Assembly (NCBI GenBank): GCA_905221605.1
Contig: CAJNDS010002273.1
Span: forward strand, 1 to 64,000
Source: Symbiodinium natans
Lineage: Eukaryota; Sar; Dinophyceae; Suessiales; Symbiodiniaceae
Direction of reading: 5' to 3'
DNA: 64,000 nucleotides
The position numbers and the translations under genes are program-made. How positions within the stretch are numbered: position 1 is the stretch's first letter; every line of letters begins with the position of its first letter. Under the pieces are notes generated by a model. It saw only the letters and a program-made list of their open reading frames with translations, was not told the DNA's origin and did no database searches. Shown one piece after another: positions 11,212-23,500 of the stretch.

Positions 11212-14051
11212 GAGGCACCCCCTTCAGTCTGAGAAGAATTTCCAAGATCAACAAGAAGAGCTTCAGGGGTGGGACGCTTGGGAAACGAATTCTGCTGACT
11301 CCGAGGCCAAACAGGCTTGCCGCAGGGCATGGACGGAACTCCTCATGTTTCCGAAAACTATCTGTAGACAATTTGGTAAGGGTCAGAAACCGCGGCAATC
11401 CCTCAATTTTTCACGGGCCTTACTCCTTAGATGGAAATTGGGTGAGCGTGCTACACTTTGGAAAGATGCCCTTCAAGCCCAGAAGTGCCCCCGAGCCCCT
11501 AAGGAAGCTGCTTCTCCAGCCATAGGCGAACTGCATCGTAACGTCGAACGTCTCGTGATGACTGGTCGAGCCGGTCAGGCCCTTCAACGCTTGCTTTCGC
11601 CGGGGCTCGCGCATGACACTCCTGCTGTGCAAGCCAAGCTGGCGGCTAAATTCCCCGCCCCAAGCATACCTCCTAGGAGCCCCGCTCTCGTTCCCGGAAA
11701 TACGCCCGAAATACCTGCTCCGCTCCTCCTCAAGGCTCTTCAGTCCTTCCAGGTTGGTAAAGGCCCAGGTCCAGATGGACTGCGCGCGGATTTCTTACGG
11801 CTTCTGTGTGGCGAGACAGGGGATGTAGGTTCTTTCGTGGAGTTAGTCCGGGATTTCGTTCAACTCCTTGCGGAAGGACACGCGCCAATCGCGCTCCGTG
11901 CTTGGATTGGGGGGGGGAACCCTGGTGGGCATAGGCAAAAGAGACGCTCATGGGCGAGCCGTCCCGCTCGACCAGGACGCTCGGCTCGTCCTATCGTCAT
12001 GGGGACAGTTTGGCGTAAATTGGTATTCAAGACAACTTTCCTTCTCGACAAAGACAGTATCCAGAGTCGTCTTGCTCCCCAACAAGTTGCAGTAGGAATC
12101 CGTTCGGGGGCCGAGGCAATGATCCACGCCGCTCGCGCATGGATTCGTGCTAACAACCACAAAACCGACTATGTTCTTCTGCAAAGAGACATCTCTAATG
12201 CTTACAATTCCGTCCACACTCACATGTTCTTGGACGAATGTTATCAGTACGCCACGGCCTCTAGTAAGTTCGCCGAATTCTGCTATGGGGCCCCTAATCA
12301 CCTCGTGTACCATGGTCGATTGATGCAATCCGCTCGCGGACAGCAAGGCTGCCCCCTTATGGGGTCTCTTTTCTGCTTGGCCAGGAAACGAATGTATGAA
12401 GAAGCCTGTGGTAATGCTAGGGGAAGCCATGCTTGTTTCGACCCCGAGTTCGCGGACGATGGTTTTTGTGGGGGGCCTGTCGCTTCAGTGTGGGCGATTT
12501 TCGAGCAGGAAATTGCGCTCGCCGAGAAATATGGACTTCACTTTGACATGGGCGAAACTACTCTTTATCTCCTCTCAGGGGAAGCTTTCCATGCTGACCT
12601 TCGACCCTTTCAGGCTCTCGGAATTCGAATCGTGAAGGGAATCGACATTCAGATGCTTCAGGTTCCCATCAGTGGTCGGGAAGACTTTTACGCAGAATGG
12701 AACCGCCTCAAAATCGCTGCGATCGACGGCTATAGAACAGTTGCCCCACAAACACGTGGCCTTGCACTTATTGCAGAAATGCATGAGTTTCCCGAAGTTG
12801 ACTTATTGTAGTCGTACGATCAGTCGTTCCCATCTTCAACCATTGCTCGAGGCCCATAGTGAACGCATACGTGTTGCTCTTCAATACCTTCTAGGCAGAC
12901 AGTTGACTGACCGACAATGGATCCAAGCGACGCTTCCGACGAAGGCCGGGGGACTAGGTCTGACGATCGACCGGATAGCTGTTCAGGGCGGTTTCATTTC
13001 TCGAGCCGACATTGCCATGGTTTGTTCATGCCGGTCCACCAGAGAACAGGTTCGAGGAATGTTGGGCATTGCTGGAGATATGGGAATCGATCCCATCGAG
13101 GAGTCAGCTACTCGATCCTTGAGACAATTTCTCCCGACTTCCATCTTAGGAGATGGCCCCAATGTTCTCAAGCAGCGAGATCTCAACCAAGCTGCTATTG
13201 AGAAGTCAGGCGCTTACCTCCTCCAAGCCCTTCCTGCAGGAGAAGTAGCTAGATTCCAGGCTTGCAGGGCACCTTGGGCCGACGGTTGGTTGAACGTCGT
13301 CCCGAGTTCTTGTTTCGACACCCTTCTGTCCAATGTTGCAGTCGTTGATTCTATTTCTTTGCGACTTGGTCTCGAGGTTCTCGAAAAAGCGAACATGTGT
13401 CCCTTTTGCCCCCAAGCCCTCGATCTTCTCGGTCACCATTGTACGACTTGCGTGGCAGGAGGTATGAGAACTCGAATGCACTATACTCTTCGAGATACGA
13501 TCTTCCGCGCGGCCCACCAGGCCGGAATGCGACCCAAACTCGAACCCGGAAGTTTGCTTCCTCACGATCCCGAACGTCGACCGGCGGACATTCTCCTCAT
13601 GAGTACCCCTCTTCTTCGTCAAAATCAATGGCGTCGGTATTCACAGCTCGCTCTTGACTTTGCCTTGGTCTCTCCCTTCTCGCTCTCTTCAATCGGGAGG
13701 GGCGCTGCGGAAATAGGGGCAGCCGCGCGTTTTTACGCTGAGAAGAAACGTCAAGATCGGGGCACCCAGGAAGCGTGTCAAGCACAACAGATAGGCTTTG
13801 AACCCATCGTTTTCGAAACTATGGGAGGATGCGAATTCGGAGCCCATCAACTTTTGAAAAGCCTCTGTCAAGAATGCGACAAGGTCTTGAGTAGATCTGA
13901 TGGGTCAACGAAATCTTTCTTGAAAGGACGGATCTCGATCGATATCCAACGCGGCCTATCCCATATTCTCGAACGTTGCCGGACCGCCCAACTCGCAGAG
14001 GGCGACACGGAGGGGCACATTAGGAGATTCATTCACGAGTGTAGTGGGTAA
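11212..14051 (+). pseudogene. Non-LTR retrotransposon (LINE) polyprotein: RT plus zinc finger and PD-(D/E)XK-type endonuclease, frameshifted
   Basis: Open from just after a TAG at about 11,208. RT motifs in order: GKGPGPDGL (about 11,757), SRPIVMG-like block (about 11,985), RDISNAYNSV (about 12,187), GQQGCPLMGSL (about 12,340) and the catalytic F-ADD box (12,449). The C-terminus has CPFC..HHCTTC (13,398-13,452), then RRPADILL..ALDFALV and a Lys-rich helix, the order of a restriction-like endonuclease as in RLE-type LINEs. Three frame changes: +/- pairs near the G-run at 11,911 and near 11,985 (the second frame between them reads GGGTLVGIGKRDAHGR), and one near 12,740, so the gene is broken. 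Stop at 14,049-14,051. An N-terminal part may be missing: the homology to copy 2 ends at 11,267, inside the frame. Confidence 0.85.
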
Positions 14052-16735
14052 GTCATCTCGAACATCTGGAGCCAGGTTATCTCTCCTTTTGAGGTGATCC
14101 AAACGCGGGTGTTAGCTGCCGTCAGTGGCGCGCTGCCGCCCATCGTGATGGTTTGTTTAATCCCAATTTGTACAGGTCTTCTCGACGAGAAGTGTGGATG
14201 CCGAGGATTTCTCCGTTGTCTTCTTGCGATCGCAGGACCTGGGGCTTAATTCGGGGCGGTGGCGGGCTTTTCAAGTGGCTGCAGGTCCTATGATCGCGTG
14301 CTCGTGGTTCCTTTTGCTTTCTTCTGGCATCCGGTAGTCTCCTTGTATTATAAATGGAGCGTAAGTCTCCTCTCTCTTTTTCGATGTTAGATCGAATCAC
14401 GAACCTGGACTAATTGGAGCTTGTGGGAGTAGAAGTCAAGAGAGCAGAAGTCTCTCGCACTATCTCTCGTCGTCTCTCTCTCAATGAAGATTTCGTAGTG
14501 AATTGGTGCTTTTGGGAGCATAAGTCTCTTGCACCGATCAGATGATTTCCGATTCTCGGTCATTATTGTACGACTTGTGTGCGGCAAACTCACATCCCTG
14601 GAGATTTCTAATTGGTGCTTTTGGGCGCAGAAGTCGCTCGTACCGTTGCAATTGCGATAATATGGCCTTGATATCGTCAGATATGAGAACTCGAATGTAC
14701 TATACTCTTCGAGATACGATCTTCCATACGGACCACTAGGCCGGAATACGACCCGGAAGTTTGCCTCTTCACGATCCCGAACGTCGACCGGCGGACATTC
14801 TCCTCATGAGTACCCCTCTTCTTCGTCAAAATTAATGGTGTCGGTATTCACAGCTCGCTTTTGGTTTTGCCTTGATCTCCCCCTTCTCGCTCGCCTCAAT
14901 CGGGAGGGACGTTGAGGAAATAGGGGCAGCCACGCGTTTTTACGCAGAGAAGAAACGTCAAGATCGGGGCACCCAGGAAGCGTGTCAAGCACAACAGATA
15001 GGCTTCAAATCCATCCTTTTCGAAATTATGGGAGGATGCGAGTTCGGAGCCCATCAACTTTTGAAAAATCTCTGTCAAGAATACGACAAAGTCTTGAGTA
15101 GATCTGATGGGTCAACGAAATCTTTCTTGAAAGGACGGATCTCGATCGATATCCAACGCGGCCTATCCCATATTCTCGAACGTTGCCGGACCGCCCCAAC
15201 TCGCAGAGGGCGACACGGAGGGGCACATTAGGAGATTCATTCACGAGTGTAGTGGGTAAGTCATCTCGAACATCTGGAGCCAGGTTATCTCTCCTTTTGA
15301 GGTGATCCAAACGCGGGTGTTAGCTGCCGTCAGTGGCGCGCTGCCGCCCATCGTGATGGTTTGTTTAATCCCAATTTGTACAGGTCTTCTCGACGAGAAG
15401 TGTGGATGCCGAGGATTTCTCCGTTGTCTTCTTGCGATCGCAGGACCTCTCTCTTTTTCGATGTTAGATCGAATCACGAACCTGGACTAATTGGAGCTTG
15501 TGGGAGTAGAAGTCAAGAGAGCAGAAGTCTCTCGCACTATCTCTCGTCGTCTCTCTCTCAATGAAGATTTCGTAGTGAATTGGTGCTTTTGGGAGCATAA
15601 GTCTCTTGCACCGATCAGATGATTTCCGATTCTCGGTCATTATTGTACGACTTGTGTGCGGCAAACTCACATCCCTGGAGATTTCTAATTGGTGCTTTTG
15701 GGCGCAGAAGTCGCTCGTACCGTTGCAATTGCGATAATATGGCCTTGATATCGTCAGATATGAGAACTCGAATGTACTATACTCTTCGAGATACGATCTT
15801 CCATACGGACCACTAGGCCGGAATACGACCCGGAAGTTTGCCTCTTCACGATCCCGAACGTCGACCGGCGGACATTCTCCTCATGAGTACCCCTCTTCTT
15901 CGTCAAAATTAATGGTGTCGGTATTCACAGCTCGCTTTTGGTTTTGCCTTGATCTCCCCCTTCTCGCTCGCCTCAATCGGGAGGGACGTTGAGGAAATAG
16001 GGGCAGCCACGCGTTTTTACGCAGAGAAGAAACGTCAAGATCGGGGCACCCAGGAAGCGTGTCAAGCACAACAGATAGGCTTCAAATCCATCATTTTCGA
16101 AATTATGGGAGGATGCGAGTTCGGAGCCCATCAACTTTTGAAAAATCTCTGTCAAGAATACGACAAAGTCTTGAGTAGATCTGATGGGTCAACGAAATCT
16201 TGAAAGGACGAATCTCGATCGATATCCAACGTGGCCTGTCCCATATTCTTGGACGCTGCCGGACTGCCCAACTCGAAGAGGGCGACGCAGAGGGACACAT
16301 TAGGAGATTCATTCACGAGTGTAGTGGATAAGTCATCTCGAATATCTGGAGCCAGGTCATCTCTCCTTTTGAGATGATCCATATGCGGGCGTTGCTGCCG
16401 TCAGCGCCCTGCCGCTCATCGTGATGGTTTGTTAATCCCCATTTGTACAGGTTTTCTCGACGAGAAGTGTGGATGCCGATGATTTCTCCGTTGTTTTCTT
16501 ACGATCGTGGGACCTGGGGCTTAATTCGGGGTGGTGGCGGGCTTTTCAATTGGCTGCAGGTCCTATGATCGCTTGCTCTTGGGTCCTTTTGTTTTCTTCT
16601 GGCATCCGATATTCTCCTTTGTATTATAATCGGAGCGTAAGTCTCCTCTCTTTTTTTCGATCTTAGATCGAATCACGAAGCTGGATTAATTGGTGCTTGT
16701 GGGAGTAGAAGTCAAGAGAACAGAAGATTCTCGGA
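13436..16735 (+). repeat. Tandem array of LINE 3' end, three units
   Basis: Unit 1 about 13,436-14,559 (end of the RT gene plus 3' UTR), unit 2 14,560-15,636, unit 3 15,637 to about 16,735. Units 2 and 3 are almost identical at an offset of 1,077 bp. Relative to unit 1, both carry an extra segment of about 100 bp after ACGACTTGTGTG and lack part of the zinc-finger region. Unit 2 lacks a segment of about 130 bp after GCAGGACCT that units 1 and 3 have. Unit 2 has an extra C at about 15,197 and unit 3 lacks 4 bp at about 16,200, so the coding remnants (for example 14,872-15,231) are dead. Confidence 0.88.
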
Positions 16736-16818
16736 TTGAATATCGTAATATAATGATATCCGAACTCGGATCATCTTTTATTTACTTAGCGCTTTTGGGC
16801 GCACATGTCGCTCGCGCT
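14505..16818 (+). ncRNA. Recurrent hairpin motif in LINE 3' region
   Basis: A motif of about 31 nt, two nested stems, occurs at 14,505-14,535, 14,614-14,644, 15,582-15,612, 15,691-15,721 and 16,788-16,818. Outer stem GGTGC/GCACC (GGTGC/GTACC in the second type, AGCGC/GCGCT at 16,788). Inner stem GCG/CGC in some copies and GAG/CTC in others around an A/T-rich loop (CAGAAGT or CATAAGT). Related, less paired copies at 14,411, 16,688, 18,189 (reverse strand) and 18,352. Paired changes suggest structure; possible template-recognition hairpin for the LINE reverse transcriptase (inference). Confidence 0.5.
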
Positions 16819-19800
16819 TATCTCTAAACGTTTGGATCGGTTCACACAAGCGCCTACGGGATTTTGGGTAGTCGACTAAAATCCGAAATCCTAAGAGCTT
16901 AATATCTATTAGAGATGAGATTTATCGGAAATTATCGATCGATGGGGCAATAGGAATTGGAGATATAAAGAGAATCAATTCTCTTAATTGAAAATCTTAT
17001 CTATCGATAAATGATAATATTTGAATTAAATCATCGTTACAAAATATGAGAATCCTCATGAAATTATTCAAATATCATATGGAATTATGATAGGTAATTA
17101 TTTTTGTCATTATTTTGAGACACATCATCTTTGAAATATTGTGGCAATTGGATTATATATAATTCTGATATTCTCATTTACTTGCGAAATTTTTTCTCGA
17201 TTATATTCGGGAATTATACCGAGCGAAATATTTCATTTTTGGATCCCCTCTTCGAATCGGATATTTTTCGTCATTTGGTGGAGATATTTCTTTTCTCTTG
17301 GATTTAATTCGGGATGATGGTGGGATCGTGTATGTATTTAGAAATGCAGAAGTATCTCATTTCTTTCATATATATTTTATTCGAGGATTATATATATATA
17401 TATATTTCTTTCGGTTTCTCGAAATGAAGATTTCGAAATGAATTAATATGTCGAAAGGAATATAAATATTCATCATATAAATATAGGATTATATTTTTTA
17501 AAATCAATTTTATGGAAGATAAATATTGAAACATAATATTGATTTTGGAGATTTTCTTTTCTTATTCATTCTCTTATTAGAAATTTCTCTTATTTATGTC
17601 TCTTTATAAAAACTTATCATATTTATCTCTTTGCAAAAATTTCTCTCATTTATCTCTTTGCAAAAATTTCTCTCATTTATCTCTTTCTAAAAAATTTCTC
17701 TTATTTGTTTCTTTGTAAAAAATTACCTTATTTATTTCTTTGAAAAAATATCTCTTATTTATTTCTTTATCATAATTTATCTTATTATCTCTTTACAAAA
17801 ACATCTCTTATTTTTCTCTTTGCCCTAGTTTCTCTTAATTTTCTCTTATGTTCTTCTTTATCATAATTTCTCTTATTTATCTCTTTATAAAAATATCTCT
17901 TCTTTTTCTCTTTACCCTAATTTCTTTCATTTTTCTCTTTGTCATAATCCCTTTCATTTTTCTCTTTGCCATAATTTCTTTCATTTTTCTCTTTACCATA
18001 ATTTCTCTCATTTTTCTCTTTGCCACAATTTCTCTCTCTTATTTATTTCTTTGCTAGATTTCTCTCAGATATATTTCTTTATCAGATTTCTGTCATATAT
18101 ATCTCTTTATCAGATTTCCCTTATTTATTTCCTTATCAGATTTCCTTTATGAAGACAGAAGGTTGATTAATTAAAATAGATGCCTGAATCGGTGCGAGCG
18201 ACTTCTATACCCAAAAATATCAATTAGAAATCATCAAAGAATCCAAAAAATGAAGGTGAAATCCATCGTCCAAACGATATATATATCCAAATAAATGAAA
18301 GGGAAACCACGAAAATAAGAAGAATTTCGAATTCTCCAAGACGCCTCGACGTCTTGGGCGCAGAAGTCGCTTGGGGATCAGGATCGTATCCTCCGACTTC
18401 TATGGGACGTACTTAAAATCCCACCACCAATTATTTGCCAGATTTTTGTCATATATATTTCTTTGCCAGATATCTCTTATTTATCTTTTTATTAGATCTC
18501 TCTTATTTATCTTTTTGCCAGATTTCTCTCATTTATCTCTTTGCCAGATTTTTCTCATATATATCTCTTTGCCAGATTTCTCTCATTTATCTCTTTTTCA
18601 GGATATTATCGACCCCAATATGGCTCTATCAAAAATATCCTGAGCAACTATCCCACCAAAAGTCACGTACACTGAAATCCATGCGCCAATTTTTTTTATT
18701 TCAGGGCCGTTTCTTGTTAGAAAAACGGTTTCTTTACCCCCCGCGAGGCATTAATGATATTTGCTTAAGGCCAATTCTTCGCCATTCCATTCCCAATGGT
18801 GCAGGAAAATTCGGAAAAAAAGAAAAATAAATCGGATTGAGATAGCCCGTCTTCAATTTATCTATTAAATCTTGCGGCACTCCATGCTAGTGAGACAATT
18901 ATGTTGATATTATCCCTTTGTAGCCCGCGACAAAATTCCCTCTTATATCATAATCTCGAATCGTCCCGCCATGTCGGGAGGGTGCTCGGAGCAACAACAA
19001 CCGGGGATTCAAGGTCTTCGAAGGGGTCAGAAAATATCTGGGAGCACCAGGCTCTTGCACCGAAGTGAGGATCTTATTCTATATGTTGGGTCGGGACACC
19101 GCGCTTCCTGCCGATGCTGTAAGAATGTAAGACCAACGTGAAAAATTCTCGAGCAATACGTCCCCATAATATTTCTTCCTAATATGAATATAATGTTCGG
19201 AGATGCCTCACTGCCAAAAATCATGATGAAATTCCACTAGGATCCCATCAATTTCGTAGAGTTCCCATAAAACTTTGGCATGTGTTTTAGATAGAAGCCT
19301 TCCATATCCAACGCTCCGATATGTCGGAAATGTATGTCCACCTCCTCGCCCTACTTAGATATTTCGAACGTCGCTAAAAATATCATATAGTCCATATTAT
19401 AATCGGAAGGGAAATATTTGTAAAATACCCGCACCTGCTGCCCCTCACCGCTAGAACACTCGAGCATCATCGGTCGGCCAGGCTCCAATTCTCTCATAAA
19501 TGAAGAAAAAGATTTTCGCCCTCCAAAATCTCATTCGATAATTTTCTCATTCGAAAGTTTCGAATAAACCAACGAAATCAAAGGGCCCCATGCACTCCCA
19601 CTAGAAGACCCACCTCCACCCCTATGAAGGATGATATCCTTTCTTAAGCTTCCTCTCGGGTAATCGTATCTCTGCCAGAAGTGTTTTTCAATCATATATC
19701 TATATTAGTAGGTATGTAAGCCTCTTTAAATGTTGGGCATCCCGTATGGTGCAGGAACTTTTCATAATATTCCTCGATCTATATATAAAAGTTCTCAGAA

Positions 19801-19900
19801 CGATATATAAACTTTCCAGTAGATGATTTGAAATCATTCCAGATAGTCCGGAACCGTTCGGAACCGTTCTGGACTATATATGAACCCGACGTTTATAAAT
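16736..19900. other. AT-rich island without supported genes
   Basis: From the end of the LINE array to about 19.9 kb the sequence is strongly AT-rich, unlike the GC-balanced surroundings, and lacks TTTAGGG arrays. It contains pyrimidine tandem repeats (17,560-18,130; 18,430-18,600), copies of the LINE 3' hairpin motif at 18,189 (reverse strand) and 18,352, and, on the minus strand between about 19,790 and 19,030, a frame with few stops for its composition (see findings). Long hydrophobic ORFs at 17,848-18,057 and 18,371-18,830 are translations of the repeats. Confidence 0.6.
17560..18130. repeat. Degenerate pyrimidine-rich tandem repeat, period about 30 bp
   Basis: Reiterated TTTCTCTTATTTATCTCTTT-type units followed by a variable AT linker (GCAAAAA, ATAAAAA, GCCATAA). 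A second block with the same core and a GCCAGA linker is at 18,430-18,600. Strand-asymmetric (C/T on the plus strand). Confidence 0.8.
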
Positions 19901-20558
19901 TACAAGCAGTTCGGGGGAACTTTATATATAGTCCGGACGTATGAAATCTGTCCCAACAGACCCATGCCCATAAAGAGGCCCATGCACCCACTAATATATG
20001 TATGTATATACATATATATTTACAGAAAAACATTTTTTTGATAAATTGATAAATGAAAAGGTCCATGTTATTGAAAATGAAATTAGACGTCCAGCCGAAC
20101 ACAGACTCATGAGACCATGTCGTACTTCGCATATCGCTAGGCTAGACCTGTCCTGTGCCGCAGCAGTGAGCAAAAGGATGCATACCGCCTGCAGGCAAAG
20201 CACTCGAAAAGCAAGGCGCGCAAACTGCAGGACCAAGCTGAGAACAACTTTCTCGATGCGCTGAAGCAAATTCAAGGACCTCGTGAAGGTTCTGAGCTTC
20301 GCCCAGTACCCCTGAAGCCTGGCCGATGGAATTAACCAATTGGGCTCTTGAGCCGCTGCTAGCTACTGGGTTTGGAAGTTTAAAAACGCCAGGCGAGTCT
20401 CTGCGAAGAGGCTGAGCCTTGTCGCAGGGCCACCTGACAAATGGAGCGCTATGCTCCGAAAACAATGTGCACCGAAGGCAACGTGCGCGCCTGCCCCTCA
20501 GGTCTGCTGTCAATGCTTCCCATCCTGAGCTCGTGTTCCGAGCGATCCGTGCTTCTGA
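19901..20558. other. Spacer between AT-rich island and sushi gene copy 2
   Basis: Holds a short TA-rich tract (19,995-20,030). The minus strand is open from the sushi gene microsatellite through to 20,142 in one frame, but that is not the Ser/Thr frame. A short plus-strand coiled-coil-like frame (20,155-20,335, rich in Lys, Gln and Ala, ending TAA) is open after a TAG acceptor-like site. Neither can be called a gene. Confidence 0.3.
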
Positions 20559-20563
20559 CTCAC

Positions 20564-23500
20564 CGCCGCGAAGGCAAGGAAATAGTGGTGGTGGCCGTCG
20601 GTGCTGGGCGAATGGAGGTGGAAATGGAGGTGGAAATGGAGGTGGAAATAGAGGTGGAAATGGAGGTGGAAATGGAGGTTGAAATGGAGGTGGAAATGGA
20701 GGTGGAAATGGAGGTGGAAATGGAGGTGGAAATGGAGGTGGAAATGGAGGTGGAAATGGAGGTGGAAATGGAGGTGGAAATGGAGGTGGAAATGGAGGTG
20801 GAGATGGAGGTGGAAATGGAGGTGGAAATGGAGGTGGAAATGGAGGTGGTGGAGGTGGTGGAGGTGGTGGTAGTGGTAGCGGTAGTGGTAGTGGTAGTGG
20901 TAGTGGTGGAAGTGGTGGAAGTGGTGGACGTGGTGGGCGTGGTGGACGTGGTGGAGGTGGTGGTGGAAGTGGTGGAAGTGGTGGACGTGGTGGGCGTGGT
21001 GGACGTGGTGGAGGAGGTGGTGGTGGTGGTGGTAGTGGTAGTGGTAGTGGTAGTGGTGGAAGTGGTGGAAGTGGTGGAAGTGGTGGAAGTGGTGGACGTG
21101 GTGGGCGTGGTGGACGTGGTGGAGGTGGTGGTGGAAGTGGTGGAAGTGGTGGACGTGGTGGGCGTGGTGGACGTAGTGGAGGTGGAGGAGGTGGTGGTGG
21201 TGGTAGTGGTAGTGGTAGGTGGTGGAGGTGGTGGAGGTGGTGGAGGTGGTGGAGGTGGTGGTGGTGGTAGTGGTAGTGGTAGTGGTGGAAGTGGTGGACG
21301 TGGTGGGCGTGGTGGACGTGGTGGAGGTGGTGGTGGAAGTGGTGGAAGTGGTGGACGTGGTGGGTGTGGTGGACGTGGTGGGCGTGGTGGAGGAGGTGGT
21401 GGTGGTGGTGGTGGTGGAAGCGATGGTGGTGGTGGTGGTGGTGGTGGTGGAAGCGATGGTGGTGGTGGAAGCGATGGTGGTGGTGGTGGTGGTGGAAGCG
21501 ATAGGTGACGACCAGCTCTCGAGAAGGTCTTGTTGTGAATGACTGGTAAACCTTGGTGGGTAAGTAGTGGCAGTGAGCGCCGCCGTCGAGCTCAGACCAC
21601 TGAGGTCTGTCGTCAATGGCCACCAAGCTAGCAAGCCTGATGTAGTGTCCAGCTCGCTCTCGGATGTCACCAGCGCGTTCTGAAAGAGCTGTGCTTCAGA
21701 ACGTGCCACATTCCAAATCCGAGCATTGAACATGTAACCGGAGCGAGCGAAGCCTCCACCAAAGGACGTTGAGAGGCGTTGCGGGTATGTGTTCAAGCCA
21801 GTGCGGCTTTCTTTCTGGCCACTGACATAGAGCGTGAGAGTGTTGCCGGCATCTCTCGTTGCCGCGAGATGGTACCAAGTGTATTGGCGAAGGCAAACGC
21901 TGCTGTAGAAGCCAGAGCCGCCAACATGCAAACTCCACGAAGTGGGTCTCCCATCGCCGTTTCCATGGCCCCCTGCACAGCTTCCAGAGCCGCTGACGCT
22001 GGCGAGAGAGAAACCATAAGCCACACCGCCAAAGATTTCCAAACGGTAGTTTGAGTAAGAGTACCTGTTGGTCCAGACCCAGGCCTCGTACGTGAAAGTG
22101 TCCTGGAGTGACACAGCTGGCATGACAAGTGGGTAATACGGGTACATCACCCCGATTCTCAACCAGCTCTCAAGAAAGTCTGGCCTTCCAACTGTGGCAA
22201 AGGTTGGTGGAGCACCGGAAGCAGTGAGCGCCTCCGTCGAGCTCAGACCACTCAGGTCTGTCGTCAACGGCCACCAAGCTAGCAAGCCTGATGTAGTGTC
22301 CAGCTCGCTCTCGGAAGTTACCAGCGCGTTCTGAGAGATCTGTGCTTCAGAACGTGCCACATTCCAAATCCGAGCATTGAACATGAAACCGGAGCGAACG
22401 AAGCCTCCACCAAAGGATGTTGAGAGCTCGAACGCACGACTCCACCACGCGTGGCTTCTCGTTTTCTGGCCGCTGACATACAGCGTGAGTGTTTCGCTGG
22501 AATCTCTGGATGCAGCGAGATGGTACCAAGTGTCACGGCGAAGGCAAACATCGCTGTGGATTGAAGTGCTCGACTGCCTAAAGGCCAAGTGCCAACCAGT
22601 GACTTGCCCAGTGCCATCTCCAGCGGGCCTTTGACAGAAAGCATTGGCTTCCCGAAGATAGAAACCATACTCCAAAAATTCAGAGGCACCGCCAAAGATC
22701 TCCAAGCTTCGTTCACTGCTTGTCAATGGGCTCTTAACCCAAGCCTCGTAGGTGAAAGTGTTCTGGATAGACACCTGAAATGGCATGACAAGTGGGGACT
22801 GCGGCTGCATCACACCGATTGCCACTTGACATCTGGGCCGTCCACCTCGGAAGGTCTGCCGGTCGCCGCATGTCCACTGCATCTCAAGTCCGGCGTAGCC
22901 AGGTGGACACCAGACTGTGCATGTGTCGCCATACCGAGCGCCGGTGCAGTTGTTCGGAAAGTAGGAAGGCATCCCGCGGGTGCATGTCTTAGGCGAACAA
23001 CTTGGCCAGGAACCCGTCCACACCGGGATCTCCTTTCCACGAAAAAGTCCTCCTGAACGGCAACTCATCCGTGCCCATCCTTGCCATTCATAATTGCTAC
23101 TGCACTTGGCGTAGCAGGAATCCCCAAGACTCATGCTTGGGCCACAATAATGAACCACTCCGACAGCATTCGCAAGTTCGGCCGGCCTCTTGCAGCGTAG
23201 TTTCGCGCAGCTGGGCAAAGTTCCTCTGACGTAACCATTGCGTTCGCACGACAAAGTTCTTGTCGCGCCGCTGTAGGACGAACCACACTCAATCTGACAA
23301 TATTGTCCAACATACATGCGCCGAATGTCAAATGCCCCACAGATGGTCTTGTACTTGTTTGGGTTTCTTTCGAAAGTGCTGGCAAAAGAAGGAGCTCTGC
23401 AGGTGGGCCGCGCGCACGTCGGTGCTGGCCATGTCACCTCCAAGCCTTGAGGTCTCTGACAGGTCAACTTGCCATACCTACTTCCTCCGCCCCACCAACG

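Larger units (their letters stand above)
1..11267. repeat. Segmental duplication, copy 1
   Basis: Position 1 corresponds to 22,024 and the match continues collinearly to 11,267 (partner 32,979), where the sequences part after CTTCAGG. The offset drifts from 22,023 in the sushi gene to 22,353 around 7.3 kb and about 21,710 near 11 kb because of indels. Coding stretches differ by only a few bases. Microsatellites and spacers differ most, for example about 700 bp present only here around 9.4-10.1 kb. The left end is outside the window. Confidence 0.93.

Noticed and set aside
17848-18830. Hydrophobic ORFs resembling membrane proteins
   Set aside because: Direct translation of TTTCTCTTATTT-type tandem repeats; no non-repetitive part.
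20510-21215. His-, Pro- or Val-rich long ORFs over the sushi gene repeat
   Set aside because: They follow the minisatellite in the wrong frame after a slip near 21,210; only the Ser/Thr frame is consistent with the upstream linker.
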